Shown: one piece after another, positions 13,501 to 23,639 of the stretch
Layout of the letters: the number at the start of each line of letters is the position of its first letter
Numbering within the stretch: position 1 is the stretch's first letter
Origin: Phallusia mammillata
Lineage: Eukaryota > Chordata > Ascidiacea > Phlebobranchia > Ascidiidae
NCBI GenBank assembly: GCA_003260075.1
Contig: QLIY01000108.1
Location: forward strand, 107,383 to 171,382
Direction: 5' to 3'
Length of the DNA stretch: 64,000 bases
The notes under the pieces: model-generated
Databases searched by the model: none
The model's input: the letters and a program-made list of their open reading frames with translations, nothing else
What the model was told of the DNA's origin: nothing
Made by a program: the position numbers and the translations under genes

Positions 13501-16500
13501 AAATCCTAAAAATTATTTGAAAAGCATAACTATAGAAAGCACAAATTTTAACCAAACATTTTGATACTTGTTTCGTAAACAGTAATGTACAAGCATGTCA
13601 AATGTCTTTAAAACACATGTGTACACAAAAAATGTTTCTCTATACAGTAAACCTCGCTTAATCCGACCTGGTTTGGACCAAAAAAATTGTCTGGATTAGA
13701 CCCCCCCCCCAATGTACAAGCATGTCAAATGTCTTTAAAACACATGTGTACACAAAAACTGTTTCTCTATACAGTAAACCTCGCTTAATCCGACCCGGTT
13801 TGGACCAAAAAAAATTGTCTGGATTAGGCGAAGATCCAGATTAACCGATGTCGATTAGTTAAAGTCTTACCGCATTAAAAATCATCTGTACCTCAAGTTT
13901 TGTTCAAATTTGATGAAGATATGGTTTAAACAAGGTTTACTGTATTCTAAACTAGGCATTCTCGGTCTTTTATGTATTGTTAATAACCTCTCTTTCTAAC
14001 GACCGCCACTAATTGTTTTGTTCACAAAAACTCACTTTACATTGAACTTGACTAGGTACTCAAGCGGGACAGAAGTGCCCTTTCTGAATCCTCTACCGGG
14101 GCTCAGAGCAACAACGCGGACGATCCCTCAGCTACCCTATCTTCAAGCACAACTGCCCAAGAAGCAAGTACAGCAGCTATGTGGTCAACTGGTAAGTCTT
14201 ATTTTGTGTTTATTTACCACTTGGAAAGTCACTGCAAAATTCAAAACAAAGTAATCAATTTGGTCCAACAAAGCATACATACAATTTGATGTTGCTGTCA
14301 TACATACTGTGATAGCAGTTATAACTCTTCTGGTGGATTTGTATTGTAAAACAACCGATGTTTTGATGCATAGCCTGGCAAGCTGTTATTGCTTGCACTT
14401 TATGAGAACAATCACAAGCCTATTAAAGACGTTCTATCAAATCAGCTGGTCACCAAACATTACATACTTACATTGATGTATGAGTGTGCCATGATCCCTG
14501 GTTTGCATAGACCAGGGGTGGGCAACCCGCGGGTGGCATGCGGCCCTTCTTTAAAGGTTGTGCGGCCCGCAGAGACGCTTGGATTTCAAATGTACTGGCA
14601 AACGAGTCCAATCATAGGCGCCGAACACGGGTATGCCGGGTATAGGTTGGTGGTGGTGGTGATAAATGGGACAAAGGAGCTCCCGGCACCAACTGGAATA
14701 CTGGTGGTAACAAGCCTAATATGGGTTGGGGTCAACCAAATGAACAACATTGGGGGCAGGGTGATGCTCCCAATGGCGGCTGGGGTTAACAGATGGGAAA
14801 GGTAAATACATTTGAATATGTATTTTTAGTTTTCCCTGAGCTAAAATTAATATGCATTACATTGTTTGTTTTTTCTTTGCAGCCTGATCCATTGATGAAA
14901 GGCAACATGGACTATGGTAAGTTTTTTTTCTGTTCTTGGGTTCCAAAAGCATTTGTTGTTATCCCACAAGCTATAATATTTGCACTTGCAACACAAGGCA
15001 TGGCATGGTAAAATTGCTAAAGAAACTATACAGTGGTGAGATTCATCCGGTTTGCACCGGTTCTATAGAACCTTCTCACAAAATTTTATGAGATCAGCAA
15101 ACCCGTTAGCATTACTGGTTACTGTCAATGGACTGTTTGTAACAGAACCGGCTGACAAAAAATGTGAATCCTACCACTGAAACTATATCTTTAAANTTTT
15201 CTTGTAAATGTTTTAATAAACAGTGTGTTTCAGCAGTACAAACCATTAAAACATATCTTGATGTGTTAGTCATTTTTTGCAAACAAATGGAAAACAGATT
15301 ATTTTATTAATCACATTAGTAACCCATTGTAATTACCCCCCCCCCCACGTCATATAATACGGCATACCCGGAAAAAATTCAATGTCGGCGCCTACGAGTC
15401 CAATTATTATATATTTTTGAGCTGATTAATGCGCCCGATGCTATTTTTCTGCGACCAGGCATTATGAAGCTAGAATCAAATACGAATTATGCTTGTAGTT
15501 GAGCATATTTGGCAAGCAACAAAGCAAAATCACTTATACACAGGTGCGGCTCGCGATCTAATTTTGACATTTGTAATTGGCCCCACAGTAACAAAGGTTA
15601 CCTGCCCCTGGCATAGATGCTTTAAGGCTGATCTTGGGATTTCATGTTCAATTTACCTGAATATTGGAACAATCTATTTCTCTATGTGCTATTATCCAGA
15701 TAAAGGTGTCTTGTATTGAAAGTTGCAACATAGGTTGCAATGCAGAAAAATACTCTAAAAGCAAAGATTGTACACATTTGTTTGAGGGACATAACATGAA
15801 AATTCAAAATACTTTTTTTTCGATCATGAGATAGTCAGGGACTCATTTGAGTATGTATGTTGAGAAATGTAGAATGTATTTATTGATTCTGTCTGTTATT
15901 TCTTTTTCTGTCTAACACAAGTTTCTTAACACCTTTAGTAGAAAAAGTGTAGCTCAAAACTACACAGAAGTACCTGACTTAGAAGTTTGATGTCTTTCAG
16001 TTAGAGTTAGATCAGTTAGATTCACCCCCCCCCCCTAACACAAGTTTCTTAACACCTTTAGTAGAAAAAGTGTAGCTCAAAATTACACAGAAGTACCTGA
16101 CTAAGAAGTTTGATGTCTTTCAGTTAGAGTTAGATCAGTTAGATTCGCTCATTATTTTTAGTTTATTATTGAATTACAACTGATGGATAGTGAATCAATT
16201 TTCTTGTAAATGTTTTAATAAACAGTGTGTTTCAGCAGTACAAATCATTAAAACATATCTTGATGTGTTAGTCATTTTTTAACAAACAAATGGAAAACAG
16301 ATTGTTTTATTAATCACATTAGTAACCCATTGTAATTACAAAAATAGCATCCTAGCTAGATGGACAGAAAATCTATTGCACCCAATTACAAAGGAAATTG
16401 CATGAGGTATGACCCTTAATGCTATGCAGGAGGCATGAACAATTTGATAAAAGTCATGTATTTCCACCTGTGCACTCAAGATTATTATTGTTTTTGCAAT

Positions 16501-19500
16501 TTGCAGGTGCCTTACAATTTAGATTGAATTAAATAAGCAAAAAATGAATTTTGAAATCATCAGTTGAATCAATGTCATCGCTGAGTGTAGTTTTTGCAGC
16601 ATATTTCTTATGTTAATGGTATATGTTACTATTATGACTGTTTTGCGGTGAATGTGATTATAACAAATACAATTATAGTTATGTTTGTGCTTACCTTTCA
16701 GATTTGGTAATAACCAACATTGTATGCCTGGTCTGAAAATAACATAATTGTTTATGTATTCTGCCAAACTACAATGCTTAGGTCTTTTTCTTGCGACTAA
16801 CAATCAAAAAAATCACACAATCCAACTTTATGTCATGCCCGATAAGTTAAGAAAGGATTTAAGCAAAGATCATCAATCTTGGCCACTTTTTTTCATTTAA
16901 TTTTAAAGATAAAACGGCAAAATTTATAACCGTTTTGAGCCACTGGCCTAAAATTTAAATCATAGCCATATATGCATCCAACAATATCTATAGAATGCCT
17001 TCTTTGCAGGTGCTAACAGTGCTACACTAACTACGACCACCAGCAACCAATCACGGTCATCACTATCACATGACCTGTGGAAAACATCCTCCACCGGCCA
17101 ATCAACACTCTCCACACAAGCCCCGCCCTTCATGGCAAACAAGGAGCCAACACAAGGCTGGGAAAATAATACAAGTGGCTGGGAACAGAACCAAGCAGCA
17201 CGAAATACACAAGGTAGGTCTTGTTTTGTTGATTTAATAACTTTCAAGATTAGCAGTAGAAGACAAAAAAGTTTATACATCATTTGAAAACAGCCCATCT
17301 CAGTGGTTCACAGTGTTTTTATTGTTTTATGGTTGTAACCCATGAGAATAACCAGATGCATTTTCCCTGTTTTAAACAACTAAATTATCATCTATGATAT
17401 CACAAAAGGGTCACATCACAGAACTAAAAAGTGTAAACTCTTTTGCAAATGTCAAATTACCCACAGGTGTAAGAACCACTGCATTAACATATTCATTGGT
17501 CCCTTAAATGTTATGTTGTAATGTAGATCTTTGCATACATAATTTTCGGGCTTTGTTATTCAATGTTTAGAACTGTCAAACACAACAGAACAGATGGCAT
17601 TTAGTACAAACATTTTGTAAATCCTGATTTTGTTTTTGTGTCAAAAGATATTTTGGATTAGATATCTATGTTTATTGGCATTTTGTATCATTTGTGGCAT
17701 GGGAGTTACTAATATGGCAACTATCTGGCCAAACACATATGTGCTATCATTTAAGAAGGATGTGTGGTATAAACATGTAGTATGAGAGTTAAGTTAAATT
17801 GCTGCTGCTAAGTGGTGTATGAGGTTGCCGAGCAAATTAACATACAAGATTTTTGATAAATTATTTGTTTCAGGAGGAACTTGGGGAAACCAACAACAAG
17901 CTCAGGATACCAGAGGATCATGGCTTGTCCTGACTAACTTTAACTCTCAGGTGAGAAAATCACACAACTTTCTATAAACTAAAACTTTACACAAGTTTAT
18001 AAATTTGATGAGCTATTCTTTTACACTGGTTTGGTGCAAAAATTGATTTGGCAATGATTATGGAGTTTTTTTGCTGTTTGTTTGTTTTGTAAGTTTTGTG
18101 TGGTAGAAAGAGTGGTTTAAACAAACTAAAATTCGCACATGTAAATTGCCACACTAAGCTGTGCCAGGAAATTTTGACCCACCGTTTAACCTGCAGGCTC
18201 CGTAAACATGGTGTATCAAAATGGATAAATTTACTCATTTCACTAACCCAAAAGACCAAATATTTTTGTTAAAACACTGTAAAAAAACCTTAAGAAACAT
18301 AAATTCACAACTGGGATCAGCACTAAAGCGTTCATGCAAACCAGAAATCACTGCAGGCAGCAGTTCTTGTGATTCGACTTTTGATGGGCTCATCGCTGAG
18401 CTTGCGTAGCTCAGTTGGTAGAGTGAGAGTCCTGGAAAGACACCTGTTTTGGGTCCAATACCACCACAGAATAGATTTTTTACACCTCTGCCATATGGGA
18501 AAACTTGGTGGCCAGTTGATATGCTCTTACACCTTTAATGGTCCTGCCATGCTATGATATTGAAAACCCTAATACAGTTACTTAGGTGATTTGTGCAGTT
18601 TGCAAAAACAAAGATAACCAGCAGAGGCCTGAAACTTGGTCCTAAAGCTGTGTAACATATGTAATGAAATGATGATTGTATGATGTGTATGATGGTTTTC
18701 TCAGGTGGATGTAATGGCAGTGAGGCAGCTTTGCATTCAACAAGGTGCCATGATACAGTTTCAACCTCAATGTCCAATGGAAGGGATGGCTTTGGTGAAA
18801 TATGCATCACCTGATGATGCTGAGAATGCGAAGAAGGCACTTAACATGCACATGGCTGGATCCACGATGCTCGTAGCGACTGTTGCTACTGACAACGACG
18901 TAAGTAGTGGTGTTAACCAGGGCATTAAGACTTTTTTTGCACATTTTTTTGGCCAAGTTTTTTATACATAAATTGTGATTGCTTTGTCCGTCACGCAAAA
19001 CAAAAACACTTTTAACAGAATTTTCAAAACAAAAAAACTAAACTAAATGAAAAAAAAACCTAACTAAATGACTTTTCTGTGAAAAAAGTCGGGTGTAAAA
19101 AGCCTCAAATCTGCAAGTCCATGGCCAAATCTCTGTGTTAACATTCTTTATTCACAGGTTTGCAATTAATCTAGTTAGCCTTCCTTGTAACGTTGATGCA
19201 GTCTAAGTATGTGGCTTATTTGTGCATAAAGATAAATGTTTTGTTATAAAATAAACTGAACTGATCATGACAACAGAGATTTGTTGAACCGAATATGTTT
19301 ACTATACTCACATGTAGTTTTGTTTTTGTAAAACCTACTTTTCAAGTCTGTGCTAGTGTTCCGAGGCCCATAAAATAGCCGGTTGTCAATTCACTACACA
19401 CTCCTGGAAGAGTTTGGCTACGTGAGTTTATAAGCTGAAAACCCATTCTTTTTTGTCTTAAAAAAAAATTACCAAACTGTAAACACCTTCACCGGTTACA

Positions 19501-19933
19501 GCGTAGATTAGTCAAATTCTACAGCCGCGTATTTTTCACTTCAATTGATCAAAAAAATATTTTTCCTGCACAGGTAAACAACTTCGTGTCGGCTACTGCT
19601 GGCGCCCCCTCGTGGTCAGCCGCGGGTGGTTCCACGAGCCGTTACATGGGCGGCGTCGGTTCCACGGGTGGTTTTATGTCCCAAGCGCCCCAGCAGGTGG
19701 GTCCGATGCCCGGTCATCCCCCAGAGCCGGGTAATTTGACGACCAGCACCGGGGGTCAGCCCCTATGGAGCAACGCGACTCCTAACAACGTACCTATGGC
19801 CGGCGGGTGGCAGCAGAGCGCCGGGCCAGGCAACGCAGCTTGGTCAGGCGGGGGAGCTGACGACGTATCTCGTATCATGAGCCCCATGCACAGCCTTTTA
19901 CCTGAGAATCTTCTAGGCGGCGAAAATATGTGA
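4515..19933 (+). CDS. TNRC6: TNRC6/GW182 miRNA silencing scaffold
   Basis: GW182 proteins bridge Argonaute to PABP and to the PAN2-PAN3 and CCR4-NOT deadenylases in the cytoplasm. Coding exons: 4515-6445 (or its second copy to 6646), 6527-6560 (copy 6728-6761), 7181-7287, 8084-8239, 9289-9366, 9935-10137, 10793-10992, 11307-11382, 13171-13324, 14056-14191, 17010-17213, 17874-17950, 18705-18899 and 19574-19933. All phases match. With the 86-nt artefact at 5324-5409 collapsed, the length is 1274 aa. The first exon holds about thirty tryptophans, mostly GW/WG, plus the conserved block [15 protein letters not shown] and a polyQ tract (about 5608-5655). A Q-rich segment follows. The 13171 exon has the PAM2-type motif [13 protein letters not shown], for PABP binding. 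Exons 17874 and 18705 form the RRM, from [11 protein letters not shown] to MLVATVATD. The C-terminus is [13 protein letters not shown]. Oddities are the frame break at 5400 and TAA instead of CAA at 6431. Confidence 0.95.
5082..5092 (+). other. Genuine coding C11 tract (Pro-Pro-Pro-Pro)
   Basis: Eleven C within TNRC6 exon 1 read as [10 protein letters not shown] in frame. There is no duplicated sequence on either side. This contrasts with the artefactual poly-C joins and shows that not every C tract here is an error. Confidence 0.7.
5324..5484 (+). repeat. Coding duplication bridged by 10 C that breaks the TNRC6 frame
   Basis: 75 nt at 5324-5398 recur at 5410-5484 after A plus C10 (5400-5409). 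The offset is 86 nt, not a multiple of three. The GW frame therefore stops at 5450 and restarts in another frame in the second copy. Removing one unit restores one continuous frame (AWGKAGG then QMPTQGW). The two copies differ by at least one synonymous site (GGAACA/GGGACA). Confidence 0.9.
6413..6813 (+). repeat. 200-nt duplicated TNRC6 exon end, intron and microexon around N 6612
   Basis: The segment before the N (about 6413-6611) is repeated after it (6613-6813). It contains the 3' end of GW exon 1, a roughly 80-nt intron and the 34-nt exon 2. The third copy at 14646-15195 shows the region without this duplication, so it is single copy in the genome. The copies differ at the codon after WG: TAA at 6431, CAA in the second copy. 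Confidence 0.85.
6876..7024. mobile_element. hAT-like MITE with perfect 8-bp target duplication
   Basis: Terminal inverted repeats start CAGTGGTGAGATTCA and end GTGAATCCTACCACTG. They are flanked by AAACTATA on both sides (6868-6875 and 7025-7032). At 149 bp with no coding capacity, it is a non-autonomous element in TNRC6 intron 2. The same family recurs at 55772-55951. Confidence 0.85.
8337..8752. mobile_element. hAT-like MITE, TIR TAGTGATGGGACGA, TSD GTATATAA
   Basis: The 416-bp element in a TNRC6 intron has TIRs TAGTGATGGGACGA and TCGTCCCATCACTA. The 8-bp target duplication GTATATAA is perfect (8329-8336 and 8753-8760). The inside is rich in repeats of GATACCGAGTACC on both strands, i.e. 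sub-terminal motifs typical of transposase binding sites. No transposase frame is visible; the 112-codon minus frame inside has no family features. Confidence 0.85.
11705..12019. mobile_element. hAT-like MITE (CAGGGGTTCCCAACC family)
   Basis: TIRs are CAGGGGTTCCCAACC and GGTTGGGAACCCCTG. The 8-bp duplication is CTCTAGTT/CTCTAGCT with one mismatch. It lies in a TNRC6 intron. The same family occurs at 54186-54672, where the internal sequence also matches well. Confidence 0.85.
12243..12634. mobile_element. hAT-like MITE (CAGGGGTGGGCAACC family), perfect TSD
   Basis: TIRs are CAGGGGTGGGCAACC and GGTTGCCCACCCCTG, flanked by CTTTATAC on both sides (12235-12242 and 12635-12642). A C10 run (12458-12467) bridges a duplicated internal unit (about 12392-12457 and 12468-12530), so the true element is about 75 bp shorter. 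Family members also lie at 14513-15610 and 41012-41330. Confidence 0.85.
13584..13827. repeat. Tandem copy bridged by 10 C
   Basis: About 115 nt (13584-13699) recur at 13711-13827, separated by C at 13701-13710. The duplicated unit spans the left end of the pogo-like MITE described separately. Confidence 0.8.
13645..13942. mobile_element. Tc1/mariner-pogo type MITE with TA flanks
   Basis: Ends are CAGTAAACCT and AGGTTTACTG, flanked by TA on both sides. The length is inflated by the poly-C-bridged duplication. The CAGT terminus and TA target fit Tigger/pogo-derived MITEs. A similar left end without a clear right end lies near 60668-60770. Confidence 0.7.
14615..15394. mobile_element. Nested inverted-repeat element (TIR TAGGCGCCGA)
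   Basis: The left end TAGGCGCCGAACA and right end TGTCGGCGCCTA are inverted repeats, with GGGTATGCCG/CGGCATACCC further in. CGAGTCCAAT flanks both sides (14603-14612 and 15395-15404), so the host MITE sequence resumes cleanly. That shows a real insertion. The interior cannot be trusted: it holds a TNRC6 fragment, an N and a poly-C run. Confidence 0.7.
14646..15346 (+). repeat. Misplaced copies of TNRC6 sequence around N 15196
   Basis: 14646-15195 reads the same as the end of GW exon 1, the next intron, the 34-nt exon and the MITE-bearing intron (about 6290-7046, without the local duplication). After the N at 15196, 15197-15335 copies 16201-16340, followed by C11 (15336-15346). Near-identity to sequence in the same gene plus the join marks argue for misassembly. 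Capture by the enclosing transposon is the less likely alternative. Confidence 0.8.
15914..16146. repeat. Tandem copy bridged by 11 C in a TNRC6 intron
   Basis: About 110 nt before C16025-16035 recur after it, with substitutions such as AAACTACAC/AAATTACAC. It looks like two alleles joined at a poly-C run. Confidence 0.8.
18400..18475 (+). repeat. tRNA-derived SINE-like fragment
   Basis: GCGTAGCTCAGTTGGTAGAG resembles a tRNA 5' arm and A box. GGGTCCAATACC about 30 nt later resembles the B box. The segment does not fold into a full tRNA that I can see and has no complementary acceptor stem, so a SINE or pseudo-tRNA is the better call. Confidence 0.55.
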
Positions 19934-21227
19934 TGTGACGTCACTGCACGCATGACCGCTTCCGGTATCCTTCCTCCCGCTGTGTTTGTTTCAGATCGAT
20001 TTCTGTTTGTTTGTTTCTTGTTTTCTGCTACAGTTCTCCGCTTGTGCGCGCGCGTGTTTCTGTGTGAGTTTGTGTTTTTTGTTGTTGTTGTGAATCCCTC
20101 TCCTACCGCTTTTTATAACCTGTGTTGTTTATTTTTTTGCCCATATGTTCTGACATTTCTGTTTTCGCTTTAACCCGTACGCCTTGTTCTACTCGAACGC
20201 CGCTATTTACTCAACAGCGCCACCTCGCGTCGTTGCAAATCGCCAATGCCTTTTTACTGCGACGACGCCGTTCTACCAACAAATTTTCGTTTCTCATTTC
20301 CACGTATGTCGCACGCAACAAACGACAAGACGCTCATTCGATTTCGCGTCGGCACTTTTCGATTCCCTCGCCTCCCTAAGAAAGTCCGCGCTCTAGTGTT
20401 TGTTTTCCGTATTTTCCGCTCGCGTAAATACCTAGTACTGCAACCGCATAGGTAAACCTTTGCCAAGCGCCACTATTTCGAAGCTGTTCTTTACTGTGTT
20501 CAATTCCAGACTATACTTTTCGTTTTGGCGCCGTGCCAGCGTCTCCGTCACTTCCGTTTTCGACCGCACCGAGTTTCAGTTTGCAATTTTAGGGCTCAAG
20601 TTTGGCATTGGACTCCTTTTGAGCCACCTGCGAAAATCAGTTCGCTTGACTACGTGAAAACCGCGCAATCATTTTACAGTTGTTTTACGCGTTTTAAAAG
20701 CAGCCGTCGGCAGTTTTTCTTTTGCACTAACTCGCGTGCGCCACCTTACGACACCACTCGCTTGCCGCCACCTCTGCTAGGGGTCGCTCTCAATAACCAG
20801 GTGCAGTGTTCGGCAACGTTTTACCCCCCGTTGAATTCATGTTGTTTACATTTTGAGTAGAATCTTCGCAAAAAAACGACTTTCCGCCAGTTAACAAATG
20901 CAAATTCACCCGCTACACAGTATTTCTCGCATTTGAAACTATTGCTGCCCGAACTAGAGGAGCCCCCGCATGTATAACGCCATTGCCAATGCAAAACGAC
21001 GTGGTTCGCACCGTCAAAGGTTGCAACGTTCAACAAATTTCCCGGGTGCTTTCGTATATTTCTGTTACCTGATAACACCGGATCCACCTGACCAAAAATT
21101 TTGCACGCACAACATTCTCTCAAACCTGTTTATCGGCGTCTGACGTCATCACATAGTACTTTTGTGAACGGTTTAAAAACCCGTTTAACAGTTGATAAAT
21201 CGCTTAGCGCTATATTCTGTTTTCTTT

Positions 21228-21233
21228 AATAAA
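21228..21233 (+). terminator. Candidate TNRC6 poly(A) signal AATAAA
   Basis: This is a canonical hexamer on the gene's strand about 1.3 kb after the TNRC6 stop codon. Other hexamers may be used; no transcript data are available. Confidence 0.3.
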
Positions 21234-22649
21234 CGTTTTATTGTTACATGAATTTTCCAAACAAACGCATAAAAATAACAACTAATTCGCAAATATTCAT
21301 TTTTTGACGTTACACATGACGTAATATGACTCTGCGTTTTGTTTCCATCCCTGCCCCTTCACGTTAAATCAAATCAGCTGATTTAAAAGAAAAACGCGTG
21401 TAAGAAACGTAACATGACTCAATTTTGCTGACGCAGTGACGTAGCATGACTCAGCTTTAACCTCACTGTTGCCTGCATGCGCTGAACAAAACAGGGAGAT
21501 CCCCACGCTGTTTGCTTACTCAGCACAAATTTCCGTTGTTGCAATCTGTTTGAATATTTTCGCCGAGTTTTTACACAAGCGAACGACGGTCTTACTTCAC
21601 ACTGAGATTTTGCAAACTGAACCACCACCACCGCGCCAGCCAGTGCAATTGTATTTTACCGACTTTTGTTTGTTTTACTGATGTGCTTTGAGGTTGAGTG
21701 GAGGAAAAAAAACAATTGTCGCCTTTCCAAGTTCATTTTGCGGCTTGCGATTTTTTTACCTATGTACGAAACTGTGTCAGTGGCGAATTGCTCTCCCTAA
21801 TGGCGGAAAACAAATAACAACAGAGGCACACGTTTCAACTCACTACCTAAGGGTGATAATGCCTTTGATTGCAAATTCAAAATGTTTGCAGGAGTAAAGC
21901 ACGAAACTTCACTACTGTCTTCACTTTCACTTCCGCCATAAAACAAACGAACTTACGCGAATATTTTTTCCGCAGTTCCTTATTGCCGCGCTTTATCCCT
22001 TTCCCGGGAATCCGCGGGGCGACGGTATCTTCCCCTTTTTTCTTGCCATCAATCGATTTCCGCCGGCGCAACGAAAGTTCCACGCCGTGTGACGTTATCG
22101 CCGCGCAAAGGACTGTGGATAGGAGTGACGTATTTTCTTTGCACTTACGCCAAGTTCAAATCGACGTCAACGCATTATCCGCTAATAAGAAGAAATTTCC
22201 CTTAAAATCCAACGAGCTTTTTGTGCAGGCTTTCGTGTTACGATTTTTGACTTCATTCATAACGTTGTTTTGTTCTTCGTTTTTTTGTCACGAACCCGCG
22301 TATTTTCACTGCGGCCTGTTGCATGGAAATGACCTGAAACCTGATTTTGTCCATGCGAGTCGCTCTTTGGTACCCGTTCCGCCGTTTACCTTTATTCGGA
22401 AGCAAATCGCGCCCCCTTGTGGCTTTCGATATCGTTGTGCTGTATCCACAAGGTGTCACTGCGCGTCCCAAACTTTTCATCCTACGCTGTAACGTGCTGT
22501 GATGGTCGCCCTTCGTCTTAGTGTTGAGTAGTAACCCCGCAAGTACCCTTATCCATACCTGAATGCCCCTTTGCTACGCACCATTGCGCTGTAGTCACGT
22601 GCGCGCCAGTTTTCCTAAAGAGTTTTGAGGTGGATTTTTGAGCCACGTG

Positions 22650-22904
22650 GGCTTTGAGTGTAGTTTTTGCAGCATATTTCTTATGTTAATGGTATATGTT
22701 ACTATTATGACTGTTTTGCGGTGAATGTGATTATAACAAATACAATTATAGTTATGTTTGTGCTTACCTTTCAGATTTGGTAATAACCAACATTGTATGC
22801 CTGGTCTGAAAATAACATAATTGTTTATGTATTCTGCCAAACTACAATGCTTAGGTCTTTTTCTTGCGACTAACAATCAAAAAAATCACACAATCCAACT
22901 TTAN
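22650..22904. repeat. Misplaced copy of TNRC6 intron sequence ending at N
   Basis: 22650-22903 matches 16588-16828, reading the same as far as I compared, and ends at the single N (22904). It is most likely a short contig placed twice by the scaffolder. Confidence 0.75.
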
Positions 22905-23639
22905 GCCATTTTTGTCACGTGACCGGCGGCGTTTGTGTGACGTGTGTGTGTGTGGTTTAGTGTTTTTGTGACCCGTACTCCTGTGTTGCAGCCGCTAGAT
23001 GTCGTCGCGGACCCGGTGAGTCGTGCAGACGCGTCCGCTCTGATCTTAGGTGATCGATTTTTCCTCGCGCTCTCTATGTCTCCCGTGTTTTCCGTTGTTT
23101 GACGTTGTTTTTTTCTCAAGTGCTTTTACCACGGTTTCCTTTTTATCGCCAGTCTTATTACCACCGATTATTATTATTACATGCCGTCTGCGTTGCATTC
23201 TACACAAGCAGGAGTGAGATTTTGTCAAGTTTGTTAAATCAGTTTGTGAAGCATTTAGCCTGAAAGATTAACATATATCTTATTGCAGACTTAAAGAGAC
23301 TCGGTCACTGCGTAATTGAATCGCACTAAATCATTTGTTGAAAGGATTTAATGCACAAGCAAGGAGCATGAATGTTTTTTTTAACTTCAACGCAAAATTG
23401 AAACATATCATGTCTGATTGGCAATTTTAATTCTAAACTCTGTTAAACTCTTGTGGGTCCGGTTTAAAACCCATTGAAGGATTTGACTCTTTTGTTCAAC
23501 TGCAAAGTTATTAGATTTTTCGAACGATCCGGGGCGAGTTTGTTGAAATAATGCGTCCCCATGGCCATTTCATTAACGCACGCTAGGAAGATTTAATTGT
23601 ATTGGAGCAATACAACAACAAACAACGAAAAATTAAACA

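Larger units (their letters stand above)
14513..15610. mobile_element. hAT-like MITE split by a second element and foreign fragments
   Basis: Outer TIRs are CAGGGGTGGGCAACC and GGTTACCTGCCCCTG. The outer target duplication is GCATAGAC/GCATAGAT (14505-14512 and 15611-15618). It belongs to the 12243 family (about 320 bp when intact). It is interrupted at CGAGTCCAAT by a second inverted-repeat element (14615-15394), which itself encloses a copied TNRC6 fragment and a copied intron fragment. Confidence 0.8.
19934..23639. other. TNRC6 3' UTR and downstream flank
   Basis: About the first 2.6 kb is noticeably richer in C, G and CpG than the introns, and probably includes a long TNRC6 3' UTR. An AATAAA lies at 21228-21233. 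Several open frames occur, up to 207 codons (21869-22492), but none has recognisable domains and they overlap each other in several frames. 22650-22903 is a copy of intron sequence 16588-16828, ending at N 22904. I see no supported gene. Confidence 0.55.

Noticed and set aside
14389..14805. 138-codon frame across the nested MITE
   Set aside because: Fusion of MITE sequence with a misplaced TNRC6 exon read out of frame.
16519..16803. 94-codon minus frame, also present at 22595-22876
   Set aside because: Occurs twice only because the underlying intron fragment was placed twice; no domain seen.
21869..22492. 207-codon plus-strand frame
   Set aside because: Lies in a C-rich 3' flank where several frames are open; starts at a non-conserved ATG with no recognisable domain or splice context.
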